DNA of 64,000 bases from Neorhizobium populisoli (GCF_019430945.1 NZ_JAHYCB010000007.1:124001-188000), one strand, 5' to 3'. Counted from the stretch's first letter, positions 42,356 to 51,599 are shown. Translations and numbers: made by a program. The notes: generated from the sequence alone by a model not told the origin.

Positions 42356-43549
42356 TTAGCCGTTGATCGCCGCGACGATCTTCTTCGCCGCGTCGTCGAG
42401 ATCGTCGGCAGCCGTGATGGCCAGACCGGACTTGTTCAGGATCTTCTTGCCGAGTTCGACATTGGTGCCTTCGAGGCGAACCACGAGCGGAACCTTGAGG
42501 CCGACTTCCTTCACCGCGGCAACGACGCCTTCGGCAATGATGTCGCACTTCATGATGCCACCGAAGATGTTGACGAGGATGCCCTCGACCTTCGGGTCGG
42601 CCGTGATGATCTTAAAGGCAGCCGCGACCTTCTCCTTGCCGGCACCACCGCCGACGTCGCAGAAGTTTGCCGGCTCCTTGCCGTACAGCTTGATGATGTC
42701 CATCGTCGCCATGGCGAGACCGGCACCATTGACCATGCAGCCGATATTGCCGTCGAGGGCAACATAGGCGAGGTCCCACTTGGAAGCTTCGATTTCCTTG
42801 GCGTCTTCTTCGGTCTCGTCGCGCAGCGCCTTGACGTCGTCGTGGCGGAAGAGCGCATTGCCGTCGAAGGAGCACTTGGCGTCGAGAACGCGCAGGTGGT
42901 CGTTCTTCATGACGATCAGCGGGTTAATTTCGAGAAGGGCCATGTCCTTCTCGTTGAACGCCTTGTAGAGGATCGGGAAGAGCGACTTTGCATCTTCCGC
43001 AGCCGCGCCCGAAAGCTCGAGAGCCTTGGAGATCTTGGCAATGTCGTCGGCCGTTACGCCGGCTTCCGGGTCGATGGCGATCGTGTGGATCTTCTCAGGC
43101 GTGTCGTGGGCGACAGCTTCGATATCCATGCCGCCTTCGGTCGAAACGACGAAGGCAACGCGGCCGACCGAACGGTCGACCAGCAGCGAGCAATAGAGTT
43201 CGCGAGCAATGTCGGCACCGTCTTCGATATAGAGACGATTGACCTGCTTGCCCGCCTCACCCGTCTGGGCGGTGACCAGCGTGTTGCCGAGCATTTCGGC
43301 AGCATGCTTCTTGGCTTCCTCGATCGAGAAGGCTAGGCGAACGCCGCCCTTGGCATCCGGGCCGAGTTCCTTGAACTTGCCCTTGCCGCGACCGCCGGCA
43401 TGGATCTGGCTCTTGACGACGTAGAGCGGGCCCGGAAGCGACTTGGCAGCAGCTTCGGCTTCGTCCGCCTTCAGGATCGCCACGCCTTCGGCAACCGGCG
43501 CGCCGTAGCTCTTCAGAAGAGCCTTGGCCTGATATTCATGAATGTTCAT
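42356..43549 (-). CDS. sucC: Succinyl-CoA synthetase beta subunit
   Basis: A 397-residue ATP-grasp subunit. It begins MNIHEYQAKALLKSYG, has the ATP-grasp motif VVKSQIHAGGRGKGKF and the C-terminal GGIMKCDIIAEGVV and VPLVVRLEGTNVELGKKIL. It lies 38 bases after mdh and is the first of the suc genes. Confidence 0.98.
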   Translation of the reverse strand: MNIHEYQAKALLKSYGAPVAEGVAILKADEAEAAAKSLPGPLYVVKSQIHAGGRGKGKFKELGPDAKGGVRLAFSIEEAKKHAAEMLGNTLVTAQTGEAGKQVNRLYIEDGADIARELYCSLLVDRSVGRVAFVVSTEGGMDIEAVAHDTPEKIHTIAIDPEAGVTADDIAKISKALELSGAAAEDAKSLFPILYKAFNEKDMALLEINPLIVMKNDHLRVLDAKCSFDGNALFRHDDVKALRDETEEDAKEIEASKWDLAYVALDGNIGCMVNGAGLAMATMDIIKLYGKEPANFCDVGGGAGKEKVAAAFKIITADPKVEGILVNIFGGIMKCDIIAEGVVAAVKEVGLKVPLVVRLEGTNVELGKKILNKSGLAITAADDLDDAAKKIVAAING

Positions 43550-43587
43550 GGGGTTTGGTCCCTGTTTCTATGACTTCGGCGCAGCGC

Positions 43588-44550
43588 TTACTTCAGAGCC
43601 GGGGCGATGTTGATGCAGGCTTCGCAGAGGCCGGCAACAGCGCCGACGGACTTCTGGAAGGCAGCTTCTTCGTCCTTGTTGAATTCGACTTCGATGACGC
43701 GCTCGACGCCGCCGGCACCGAGAACGACCGGAACGCCGACATACATGTCGTTGACGCCGTACTGGCCGGAAAGGTGAGCGGCGACCGGCAGGACGCGCTT
43801 CTTGTCCTTGAGGAAGGATTCGGCCATTTCGATCGCCGAAGCGGCCGGGGCGTAATAGGCCGAGCCGGTCTTCAGCAGGCCGACGATTTCGGCGCCGCCG
43901 TCACGGGTGCGCTGGATGATTTCTTCGAGGCGTTCCTTGGTGACCCAGCCCATCTTGACGAGGTCGGTGAGCGGAATGCCGCCGACGGTCGAGTAACGGG
44001 CGAGCGGCACCATCGTGTCGCCATGGCCGCCGAGAACGAAGGCGGTGACGTCCTGGACGGAAACGTTGAATTCTTCAGCGAGGAACAGGCGGAAGCGCGA
44101 CGAGTCGAGCACGCCGGCCATGCCGACAACCATGTTCTTCGGCAGGCCGGAGAACTTCTGCAAAGCCCAGACCATCGCGTCGAGCGGGTTGGTGATGCAG
44201 ATCACGAAAGCGTTCGGGGCATATTTCTTGATGCCGGCACCGACCTGTTCCATGACCTTGAGGTTGATGCCGAGCAGGTCGTCGCGGCTCATGCCCGGCT
44301 TGCGGGCGACACCGGCGGTGACGATGCAGACATCGGCGCCTTCGATCGCAGCGTAGTCGCTTGCGCCGGAAAGCTTGGCGTTGAAGCCCTCGACCGGGCC
44401 GGACTGGGCGATATCGAGGCCCTTACCTTGCGGGATGCCGTCGGCGATGTCGAAGAGGACGATGTCGCCCAGTTCCTTCAGGCTGGCGAGATGTGCCAGC
44501 GTGCCACCAATCATGCCAGAACCAATAAGTGCGATCTTCTTGCGCGCCAT
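43588..44550 (-). CDS. mdh: Malate dehydrogenase
   Basis: A 320-residue NAD-dependent, lactate dehydrogenase-like malate dehydrogenase. The NAD motif is IALIGSGMIGGTLAHLA; substrate arginines are in VARKPGMSRDDLL; the catalytic His is in LGGHGDTMVPL. In Rhizobium mdh is co-transcribed with sucCDAB, which fits the short spacing to sucC. The 177 bases upstream to zapE are AT-rich and should hold the main promoter of this set. Confidence 0.97.
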   Translation of the reverse strand: MARKKIALIGSGMIGGTLAHLASLKELGDIVLFDIADGIPQGKGLDIAQSGPVEGFNAKLSGASDYAAIEGADVCIVTAGVARKPGMSRDDLLGINLKVMEQVGAGIKKYAPNAFVICITNPLDAMVWALQKFSGLPKNMVVGMAGVLDSSRFRLFLAEEFNVSVQDVTAFVLGGHGDTMVPLARYSTVGGIPLTDLVKMGWVTKERLEEIIQRTRDGGAEIVGLLKTGSAYYAPAASAIEMAESFLKDKKRVLPVAAHLSGQYGVNDMYVGVPVVLGAGGVERVIEVEFNKDEEAAFQKSVGAVAGLCEACINIAPALK

Positions 44551-44692
44551 CGAAAAGCTTCCTTTCGAGATCCGAATGCATGGCGAACTACGGCAAGGCT
44601 CGCCAATGTGCCAGTTCGCATACCGCCATCTCGAAAAAATGGCAATCGATTATTTTGAGGTGAGTTTTTTCAATCGGTTAGATGATAAAAAA

Positions 44693-44708
44693 CTTACGTA
44701 AACGTAAG
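44693..44708 (-). terminator. Likely terminator after zapE (CTTACGT palindrome)
   Basis: CTTACGT-AA-ACGTAAG, followed on the minus strand by TTTTTT, lies 19 bases beyond the zapE stop. It may double as an operator for mdh. Confidence 0.5.
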
Positions 44709-44727
44709 AAAATCTGTCACCAAATCG

Positions 44728-45891
44728 TTAAACTCGGCGCCGCTTTTCGTGATGCAGCGCGAGATAGTCCGGGCTGCGCATCTCGAACAGGCGAGAGACG
44801 GTACGGTCGAACTCGAAGCCTTCGGTACCACGTCTTTCCAACAGTATTTCGTCAGGAACCGTGGCGGCTGAGATGTAAAGCCGCACCGAGTGATCGTAAA
44901 ACGCATCGACAAGGTTGATCAGCCGCTTGGCCTCGTTCCGCTTCTCGGGACCGAGCTGCGGAACATGCTCGACGAAGACCGCATCGAAACGGTCGGCGAT
45001 CGCCAGGTAATCGGAGGCGCCGAGCGGCTTGCCGCAGATATCGGTGAAATCGAAACGCGCCGCCCTGCCGGCCGCCGCCGGCACATGGATGCTGCGGCCC
45101 TTCATGGGGATTTCGGTGGGCTCCGAACGCTTGCCTTCGGTCACTTGATGCCAGGCAGATTCCATCGCCGCATCGGCGCGCCCATCGAGCGGCGTCAGAT
45201 AGACCGGCAGGCTGGCCAGCTTCTGCATGCGGTAGTCGGTCGGGCTGTCGAGCGTTACCACATCGACATATTTGTTGAGGAGCGCGATGAAGGGCAGGAA
45301 CAGGCCGCGATTGAGGCCGTCCTTGTAGAGATTGTCCGGCGCGACGTTGGATGTGGCGATCAACACGCAGCCGAGCTCGAACAGCTCCGTGAACAGGCGG
45401 GCGAGGATCATCGCATCGGTGATGTCGGTCACCGAGAATTCGTCGAAGCAGAGCACTTCCGCCTCGGCAAACAGGGCGGCAGCGACCGGCGGCACCGGAT
45501 CGGCCTGCTTGGTCTCGCCGCGCTTCAGTTTCTGGCGATGTTCGTGGATGCGGTTATGCACATCCGCCATGAATTCGTGAAAGTGAAGGCGCCGCTTCTT
45601 CTCGTTCGGCACCTTCTTGAAGAACATGTCCATCAGCATGGTCTTGCCGCGCCCGACACTGCCATGCACATAAAGCCCGCGGATCTCCCGCGGCTTGCCG
45701 CCGCCCTTGTGGAACAGCCAGCCGAGCGCGCTCTTCTTCTTGGCGGGCTTGGTTTCCTTGAGGCAAGTGAGAACGTGATCGAGCTTGGCAGCCACGCTGA
45801 GCTGCGCGGCGTCCGCCGTCAGCGTGCCGGAGGCGGTCAGCGCCTTCAGCTCTTCGCCGACGCTCCTCGTGTATTCTGGAATGGGTTCCAA
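44728..45891 (-). CDS. zapE: Cell division protein ZapE (AFG1-like ATPase)
   Basis: A 387-residue AFG1/LACE1-type P-loop ATPase. Walker A is YVHGSVGRGKTMLMDMFF, Walker B is EVLCFDEFSVTDITDAMIL, and the C-terminal AFG1 pattern is RLINLVDAFYDHSVRL. In E. coli ZapE acts on FtsZ; the mitochondrial relative helps remove damaged respiratory proteins, which may explain its place beside sdh and mdh genes. The start is TTG 45891 with GAGGGCG upstream; no ATG or GTG is near the homology start, so the exact start is uncertain. Confidence 0.9.
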   Translation of the reverse strand: MEPIPEYTRSVGEELKALTASGTLTADAAQLSVAAKLDHVLTCLKETKPAKKKSALGWLFHKGGGKPREIRGLYVHGSVGRGKTMLMDMFFKKVPNEKKRRLHFHEFMADVHNRIHEHRQKLKRGETKQADPVPPVAAALFAEAEVLCFDEFSVTDITDAMILARLFTELFELGCVLIATSNVAPDNLYKDGLNRGLFLPFIALLNKYVDVVTLDSPTDYRMQKLASLPVYLTPLDGRADAAMESAWHQVTEGKRSEPTEIPMKGRSIHVPAAAGRAARFDFTDICGKPLGASDYLAIADRFDAVFVEHVPQLGPEKRNEAKRLINLVDAFYDHSVRLYISAATVPDEILLERRGTEGFEFDRTVSRLFEMRSPDYLALHHEKRRRV

Positions 45892-45919
45892 ACCGGACGC
45901 CCTCGGGACTTTGCGCCGC

Positions 45920-46444
45920 TTAGCGGCTGAGGCTGACCGGCTGGCCGGAATTCATCGTGCCATCGTAACGGTTTTCGGCGCTCTTGTAGACGCGACCGAT
46001 CACGTCGCCGGCGCGGTTCTTGAACTGCACCATCTTGCCCGACACTTCCCACGAACCCATCGCTGTCAGCTCGCCGGCGCAGCCGCGGGTACCACCACGC
46101 GAACCGCCGCCGAGATTGGTCAGTGTCAGGAACATGTCGCAGGAAGCGCCGCCGTTCGAGACGCGCCAGTTGCCGACCATGGTTTCCTTCTTGACGTCCT
46201 GGGCATTGGCCGGCGGCGGAGCGTTCGGGTTCAGGGCCGCCATGTTCTGGTTGCCCTGCGGTGCCGTCGGGAACTGCGAAGGGTCCGCCGGACCCGGAGG
46301 CGGAAGCTGGCCACCCTGCACCTGCGGCACCGGCTGCGCCTGAAGCGGCGCGGGCTGCGGCGGCAGATCGCTGTAGGAGGTACGTTGGCAACCGGCAAGC
46401 GCCATTGCAAGGACAACGCCAGTCGCAACATATCTGAACTGCAT
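45920..46444 (-). CDS. Omp19-like outer membrane lipoprotein with AprI/Inh inhibitor domain
   Basis: A 174-residue lipoprotein. The signal peptide ends in lipobox LAGC with the lipidated Cys19. A Pro/Gln-rich linker (about 20-80) leads to an AprI/Inh-type beta-barrel (VGNWRVSNGGASCDMFLTLT to RYDGTMNSGQPVSLSR). This is the plan of Brucella Omp19, an outer-membrane lipoprotein that inhibits proteases. ATG 46444 follows AGGAG; a GTG at 46447 is less likely. Confidence 0.85.
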   Translation of the reverse strand: MQFRYVATGVVLAMALAGCQRTSYSDLPPQPAPLQAQPVPQVQGGQLPPPGPADPSQFPTAPQGNQNMAALNPNAPPPANAQDVKKETMVGNWRVSNGGASCDMFLTLTNLGGGSRGGTRGCAGELTAMGSWEVSGKMVQFKNRAGDVIGRVYKSAENRYDGTMNSGQPVSLSR

Positions 46445-46559
46445 CACTTCACTCCTGCTCTCAGTCCGCGCCTACAATGCCATCCAATTGAGACGGAATT
46501 ATCGTAAGGCGATTTGGTTAATCAAGTCGTACTGGAACAATTTGGCAGTCCTTTGAAGA

Positions 46560-47366
46560 TCAAATCGAATTGTTCGGATAGTCGATCTCTGTTTGGAAGA
46601 ACGCATCGGCCCGCGTCTGTGCCTGCGCATCCGCCGTCGCGTCCCGTGCGAAGCCTGCTCCCAGCTGTTCATAACGATGACGTGCAGCGACAAGCAATTC
46701 ACGGATCGGTCCAGGCACCGGCCCCTCGCCCATTTCCCGCGTCGCCTTCTTCACCTCGATCAGATCAAGGATGGTCTGGCGCTGCTCAGCCGGAACCGGC
46801 GCACTTTCCAGACATTCCAGCATATTCATCGGCGGCAGCTTTGAAAAATTCCGCTCGTTCATCCACGCCAGAGCAACTGCCGGCCTGATCGCGTAAAGCA
46901 ATTTCTTGAGCTTCACCGAACCGTCTTCGCCCGCCGGAAAGTGCTGGTTAAGCAGGCCGACATAGTGCAAAGCCACCTTGCGCGGCATCATGATCTCGTC
47001 CAGCAAGGCACCGAGGCGGGTTCGAAAACCGGCTTCTTCTTCGTAGACGATCGGCGAAGTTACCCACTCCACCAGAACCGCGTTGCCCTTCAGCGCCAGA
47101 AGCAGCGCCTTGCGCAGGTCCCATCCGCCCACGTCGATGTCGCCGACGATCGGAAACTCGATCACGTCGCGCGGCGGAAACAGGCTAAGATAATCGGAAC
47201 GCGGCCGGACATAAATGAAGCGGCAGTCGTAATCGCTGTCCGGTGACGGAAATCCCCAGGCGCGGCTGCCGCTTTCGATCGCAAAGCCGATCCGCACCCC
47301 GAACGCCCTCGCTTCATCGAGCTTGGCTCGAATCTCGGCGACAGCGCTGGGATCGAAATCGTGCAT
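46560..47366 (-). CDS. Nucleotidyltransferase-fold protein (COG3541/RlaP-like)
   Basis: A 268-residue protein with a polymerase-beta-type nucleotidyltransferase fold. The hallmark is GSRAWGFPSPDSDYDCRFIY near residues 33-52, where Gly-Ser and the Asp-x-Asp pair bind metal and nucleotide; the third acidic residue may be in GDIDVGGWDLRK. The C-terminal part is helical. The substrate is unknown. It starts 22 bases after sdhB and may be read with the sdh operon. Confidence 0.8.
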   Translation of the reverse strand: MHDFDPSAVAEIRAKLDEARAFGVRIGFAIESGSRAWGFPSPDSDYDCRFIYVRPRSDYLSLFPPRDVIEFPIVGDIDVGGWDLRKALLLALKGNAVLVEWVTSPIVYEEEAGFRTRLGALLDEIMMPRKVALHYVGLLNQHFPAGEDGSVKLKKLLYAIRPAVALAWMNERNFSKLPPMNMLECLESAPVPAEQRQTILDLIEVKKATREMGEGPVPGPIRELLVAARHRYEQLGAGFARDATADAQAQTRADAFFQTEIDYPNNSI

Positions 47367-47388
47367 CAGTATCCGGAAGGATCGAGCG

Positions 47389-48168
47389 TCAGAGACGACG
47401 CTCGACCATCATCTTCTTGATTTCGGCAATCGCCTTGGCCGGGTTCAGACCCTTCGGGCAGGCCTGGGCGCAGTTCATGATCGTGTGGCATCGATAGAGC
47501 CGGAACGGGTCTTCGAGATTGTCGAGACGCTCGCCCTTGGCTTCGTCGCGGCTGTCGATCAGCCAGCGATAGGCCTGCAGCAGGGTGGCCGGGCCGAGAT
47601 AACGGTCGCCGTTCCACCAGTAGCTCGGACAGGAAGTCGAGCAGCAGGCGCAGAGAATGCACTCATAAAGACCGTCGAGCTTCTGGCGGTCTTCGTGGCT
47701 CTGCTTCCATTCCTTGGCCGGCGGCGGCGAAACCGTCTTCAGCCAGGGTTCGATCGAGCGGTGCTGGGCATAGAAGTTGGTGAGGTCCGGCACCAGGTCC
47801 TTGACGACCGGCATATGCGGCAGCGGATAGATCTTCACCGTGCCGGTGATATCGTCCATGCCCTTGGTGCAGGCCAGCGTATTGGTGCCGTCGATATTCA
47901 TGGCACAGGAGCCGCAAATGCCTTCGCGGCAGGAGCGGCGCAACGTCAGCGTCGGGTCGATATTGTTCTTGATGTAGAGAAGTCCATCGAGAACCATCGG
48001 GCCGCAATTGTCGAGATCGATGTAATAGGTATCGATGCTCGGGTTCTTGCCGTCATCCGGGTTCCAGCGATAGACGCGGTATTCCCGAACGTTCTTGGCG
48101 CCTTCCGGCTTCGGCCAGACCTTGCCTTCGGACATCTTGGAATTCTTGGGGAGGGCGAGTTCAACCAT
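47389..48168 (-). CDS. sdhB: Succinate dehydrogenase iron-sulfur subunit
   Basis: A 259-residue subunit that relays electrons from SdhA FAD to quinone. Cluster sites in order: [2Fe-2S] with SCREGICGSCAM and a later Cys in TNTLACTKG; [4Fe-4S] with CILCACCSTSCPSYWW; [3Fe-4S] with CHTIMNCAQACPKGLNPAKA. It is the last of sdhCDAB. Confidence 0.98.
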   Translation of the reverse strand: MVELALPKNSKMSEGKVWPKPEGAKNVREYRVYRWNPDDGKNPSIDTYYIDLDNCGPMVLDGLLYIKNNIDPTLTLRRSCREGICGSCAMNIDGTNTLACTKGMDDITGTVKIYPLPHMPVVKDLVPDLTNFYAQHRSIEPWLKTVSPPPAKEWKQSHEDRQKLDGLYECILCACCSTSCPSYWWNGDRYLGPATLLQAYRWLIDSRDEAKGERLDNLEDPFRLYRCHTIMNCAQACPKGLNPAKAIAEIKKMMVERRL

Positions 48169-48185
48169 GGTCCAATTCCCTCAAA

Positions 48186-50030
48186 TCAATAGACGCGAGC
48201 CTTGGGCTCGATCTTGTACGGATCGATGCCTTCGGCGATCAGGTCGGTGTGAACCGGGCGATAGTCGAGCTTGACGTCGCCCGCTTCCGAGACCCATGCG
48301 AGCGTGTGCTTGCGCCAGTTCTCGTCGTCGCGGCCGGCAAACGGACCCGAGGTATAATCCTCGCGAGCGTGCGAACCACGGCTTTCCTTGCGGGCTTCGG
48401 CGCCATAGACGGTGGTGATGGCGTTCGCCATCAGATTCTGCAGTTCCAGCGTCTCGACAAGGTCCGAGTTCCAGATCATCGAACGGTCGGTGACCTTCAG
48501 ATCCTTCATCTCGCCCCAGATTGCCGACAGGCGCTTGCAGCCCGATTCGAGCGATTCCTGGGTGCGGAACACCGCCGCGTCGTCCTGCATGGCGCGCTGC
48601 ATCTTGTCGCGCAGCACAGCCGTCGGCGTGCCGCCCGTGGCGTGGCGCAGGCCGTCGAAACGGTCCATGATCTTGTCGCAGGCAGCAAGGTTCAGCGCCG
48701 GTACCGGACCGGAGCGATCGATGACCTGGCCGGCGCGGATGGCGGCGGCGCGGCCGAAGACCACGAGGTCGATCAGCGAGTTGGAACCGAGACGGTTGGC
48801 GCCGTGAACGGAGGCGCAGCCCGCCTCGCCGACGGCCATCAGGCCGGGGATGATGCGTTCCGGATTATTGCTGTCGGCATTCAGCACTTCGCCCCAGTAA
48901 TTGGTCGGAATGCCACCCATGTTGTAATGGACGGTCGGCAGCACCGGGATCGGCTCGCGGGTCACGTCGACGCCTGCAAAGATCTTGGCGCTCTCGGAAA
49001 TACCCGGCAGGCGCTCGTGCAGAACGGCCGGATCGAGATGGTCGAGATGCAGGAAGATGTGGTCCTTGTTCTTGCCGACGCCGCGGCCTTCGCGGATTTC
49101 TAGCGTCATGCAGCGCGAAACGACGTCGCGCGAGGCAAGGTCCTTGGCGGAAGGCGCATAACGCTCCATGAAGCGTTCGCCTTCGGAATTGACGAGGTAA
49201 CCGCCTTCGCCGCGCGCGCCTTCGGTGATCAGACAGCCCGAACCGTAGATGCCGGTCGGGTGGAACTGCACGAATTCCATGTCCTGCATCGGCAGGCCGG
49301 CACGGATCGCCATGCCGCCGCCGTCGCCGGTGCAGGTATGGGCGGACGTTGCCGAGAAATAGGCGCGGCCGTAACCGCCGGTCGCCAGAACCACCATCTT
49401 GGCGGCGAAACGATGGATCGTGCCGTCGTCGAGGTTCCAGGCGACCACGCCGGTGCAGCGGCTGCCGTCATCCGACATGATCAGGTCGAGCGCGAAATAT
49501 TCGATGAAGAATTCCGCGTTGTTCTTCAGCGACTGGCCATAAAGCGTGTGCAGGATGGCGTGGCCGGTACGGTCTGCTGCGGCGCAGGTGCGCTGCACCG
49601 GCGGGCCGGCGCCGAAATTCTGCATGTGGCCGCCGAAGGGGCGCTGGTAGATCTTGCCTTCCTCGTTACGCGAGAACGGCACGCCGTAATGTTCAAGCTC
49701 ATAGACGGCCTTTGGCGCTTCCATGACCATGTACTGCATGGCATCGACGTCGCCGAGCCAGTCGGAACCCTTAACGGTGTCGTAAAGGTGCCACTGCCAG
49801 CTATCCGGCGTCATGTTCTGCAGCGAGGCGGCGATGCCACCCTGTGCAGCAACAGTGTGCGAGCGGGTCGGGAAGACCTTGGTGATGCAGGCGGTCTTGA
49901 AACCCTGTTCGGCCATGCCGAGCGTGGCGCGAAGACCCGCACCGCCGGCACCGACGACGATCACGTCGTAGGAATGGTCGACATATTTATAGGCTTTGCC
50001 GTTCTGGGCGATAGGTGTGACGGATGCCAT
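48186..50030 (-). CDS. sdhA: Succinate dehydrogenase flavoprotein subunit
   Basis: A 614-residue catalytic subunit that oxidises succinate to fumarate. FAD is bound at DVIVVGAGGAGLRATLGMA and covalently attached through His58 in RSHTVAAQGGIAAS. The active-site region shows HPTGIYGSGCLITEGARGEG and, later, GANRLGSNSLIDLVVFGRAA. It lies between sdhD (6 bases) and sdhB (17 bases), in the usual order. Confidence 0.98.
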   Translation of the reverse strand: MASVTPIAQNGKAYKYVDHSYDVIVVGAGGAGLRATLGMAEQGFKTACITKVFPTRSHTVAAQGGIAASLQNMTPDSWQWHLYDTVKGSDWLGDVDAMQYMVMEAPKAVYELEHYGVPFSRNEEGKIYQRPFGGHMQNFGAGPPVQRTCAAADRTGHAILHTLYGQSLKNNAEFFIEYFALDLIMSDDGSRCTGVVAWNLDDGTIHRFAAKMVVLATGGYGRAYFSATSAHTCTGDGGGMAIRAGLPMQDMEFVQFHPTGIYGSGCLITEGARGEGGYLVNSEGERFMERYAPSAKDLASRDVVSRCMTLEIREGRGVGKNKDHIFLHLDHLDPAVLHERLPGISESAKIFAGVDVTREPIPVLPTVHYNMGGIPTNYWGEVLNADSNNPERIIPGLMAVGEAGCASVHGANRLGSNSLIDLVVFGRAAAIRAGQVIDRSGPVPALNLAACDKIMDRFDGLRHATGGTPTAVLRDKMQRAMQDDAAVFRTQESLESGCKRLSAIWGEMKDLKVTDRSMIWNSDLVETLELQNLMANAITTVYGAEARKESRGSHAREDYTSGPFAGRDDENWRKHTLAWVSEAGDVKLDYRPVHTDLIAEGIDPYKIEPKARVY

Positions 50031-50036
50031 GATGGA

Positions 50037-50417
50037 TTATCCTACGAACGCAATCTTCAGAACGGCGAACAGACAGAGCCCACCGATCAGCATTGCAAAG
50101 AATGTATTGAGCATCAGCGAAAGGAACTTGAGGCCTTCGCTGTGGACGTAGTCCAGGATGATTTCCTGCATGCCGATGCGCATGTGAACGAGACCGGCGA
50201 TCACCATCATGCCGAACAGCACGGCGACGATCGGGTTCGACAGCGCGCCGATGACTTCCGCATAGGGAGCGCCGGCATAACGGATCAGGAAAATGATGAA
50301 GAAGATCGCCAGCGGTACCATGGCGACGGCCGACATCCGCTGAACCCAGAAATGCTCGGTGCCTACCTTGGCCGAACCGAGACCGCGAACTTTGCCGAGA
50401 GGCGTACGCATATCCAT
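50037..50417 (-). CDS. sdhD: Succinate dehydrogenase membrane anchor subunit SdhD
   Basis: A 126-residue membrane anchor with three helices that, with SdhC, binds haem b and ubiquinone. It starts MDMRTPLGKVRGLGSAKVGT, the family's N terminus, and shows the haem and quinone region VHMRIGMQEIILDYVHSE. ATG 50417 has GAGGAG upstream; a second in-frame ATG is at 50411. The longer open frame up to 50687 only overlaps sdhC. Confidence 0.95.
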   Translation of the reverse strand: MDMRTPLGKVRGLGSAKVGTEHFWVQRMSAVAMVPLAIFFIIFLIRYAGAPYAEVIGALSNPIVAVLFGMMVIAGLVHMRIGMQEIILDYVHSEGLKFLSLMLNTFFAMLIGGLCLFAVLKIAFVG

Positions 50418-50428
50418 CTTGTCGCTCC

Positions 50429-50818
50429 TCAGACCAGTGCGCCGACCACCCAGATCAGCACGGTCAGACAGACCGATGCGACCGGCATGGCGAGTGCCAT
50501 CTTGGTGGTGAAGTGTTTGTCGAACCCGTGGCCCATGTCCCACATGAAGTGGCGCAGGCCGCCAAGCATGTGGTGGACGAGTGCCCAGGTATAACCGAAC
50601 AGAACCAGAAGTCCGATCCAGGTGCCGAACAGCCAGCTGATCCAGCTGAAATAGGTCTCGCCGGACGCGGCGGCCACCAGCCACCAAGCCAGCAGGATCG
50701 TGCCCACGGCCAGCGCGCCACCGGTGATGCGGTGAACGATCGACATGACCATGGTGGGGATCGGCTTGTAGATTTGGAGATGCGGCGACAGGGGCCGGTT
50801 ATTTGTCACATTCGCCAT
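50429..50818 (-). CDS. sdhC: Succinate dehydrogenase cytochrome b556 subunit SdhC
   Basis: A 129-residue membrane subunit with three helices. Family stretches are RPLSPHLQIYKPIPTMVMSI near the start, SIVHRITGGALAVG, and HHMLGGLRHFMWDMGHGF, which carries the haem ligand His. ATG 50818 matches the family N terminus. It heads the sdhCDAB operon; promoter signals should lie in the AT-rich 50819-51000 region. Confidence 0.96.
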   Translation of the reverse strand: MANVTNNRPLSPHLQIYKPIPTMVMSIVHRITGGALAVGTILLAWWLVAAASGETYFSWISWLFGTWIGLLVLFGYTWALVHHMLGGLRHFMWDMGHGFDKHFTTKMALAMPVASVCLTVLIWVVGALV

Positions 50819-51065
50819 CAGGACCTCGCGGCGTCGTATGCGGTATAAGGGCGGACGCCCCGCAACGCACATGCTGAGAAAATGTGCATTGCATCATTGG
50901 CGTGGTTTAATCTCACGAATGTCCGACGACAAGAACAATTCAGAGGGATTCCAAATTTAATCGATTGTGTCTTTCTGAGGGCACCTGAGCGTCGGACTCC
51001 GGCGCGACGTTAACCATGATTTACGAAGAATTCGTTGCCGGTGAGACGTTTGGCCGAGTTTCGTG
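50819..51065. other. Divergent intergenic region between sdhC and an exported-protein gene
   Basis: No gene is seen. The region holds a small hairpin GCACAT/ATGTGC at 50867-50887 on the sdhC side and a half CtrA site, GTTAACCAT, near 51009-51017. It should contain the sdh promoter. Confidence 0.4.
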
Positions 51066-51081
51066 TTAACCTTTCGTTAAC
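51066..51081 (+). promoter_or_regulatory. Perfect CtrA-type box TTAA-N7-TTAAC
   Basis: TTAACCTTTCGTTAAC matches the CtrA consensus TTAA-N7-TTAAC exactly, 21 bases before the ATG at 51102. A half site lies about 55 bases upstream. CtrA is the master cell-cycle regulator in Rhizobiales. Confidence 0.7.
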
Positions 51082-51101
51082 CATTGAAGCCGGAGTTCGC
51101 C

Positions 51102-51554
51102 ATGATCGCGAATCGCATGAAGCCTGTTTTCGTCGCCGCGGCCGTGTTTGCCGCGCTTTCCACCGTCGCAATCGCGGGTGATCGTCCCGAAAACCGTTGG
51201 GGTGATCGCGGCCACGGTTACCACCGGGTGGAAAACAGCCGCTGGGACCGCCAGGGCGACGGCCGCCGCAACCGCCCGGCGGAAATCGACCGCATGGGCG
51301 CAATCTATGCCAACTCCGTTTCCCATATCCGCCGGATGGGCGATTTCTACGGCGGTGCGATCGAGGCCTACGGCCTGCGCGGCCTCGGCCGATATTTCTC
51401 GCGCGACTACTGGCCGGCAGGTGGCGCCAGACAGGTCATGCTCGCGCCCAAGGCGAAGATCATCGACGTCGACAAGGAAATGGGCGGCAATGCCTTCGCT
51501 TCGCAGGCCTGCGCTTTCGAAGCCGGCGTCTGCATCATTCGCGGCGGCAACTGA
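51102..51554 (+). CDS. Small exported protein of unknown function
   Basis: A 150-residue protein with a signal peptide (MKPVFVAAAVFAALSTVAIA, cleavage likely after AIA). The first 40 mature residues are rich in Arg, Gly, Trp and Asp (RPENRWGDRGHGYHRVENSR) and look unstructured; the rest has two cysteines in the end segment (QACAFEAGVCIIRGG) that may form a disulfide. No family is recognised. ATG 51102 has GGAG seven bases upstream and is better than TTG 51084, which would also overlap the CtrA box region. The CtrA box makes cell-cycle control likely. Confidence 0.78.
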   Translation: MIANRMKPVFVAAAVFAALSTVAIAGDRPENRWGDRGHGYHRVENSRWDRQGDGRRNRPAEIDRMGAIYANSVSHIRRMGDFYGGAIEAYGLRGLGRYFSRDYWPAGGARQVMLAPKAKIIDVDKEMGGNAFASQACAFEAGVCIIRGGN

Positions 51555-51599
51555 ACCCAAAACAGGCTCGGCGGCGCTGTTGCAGCGCCGCAGATCGCC

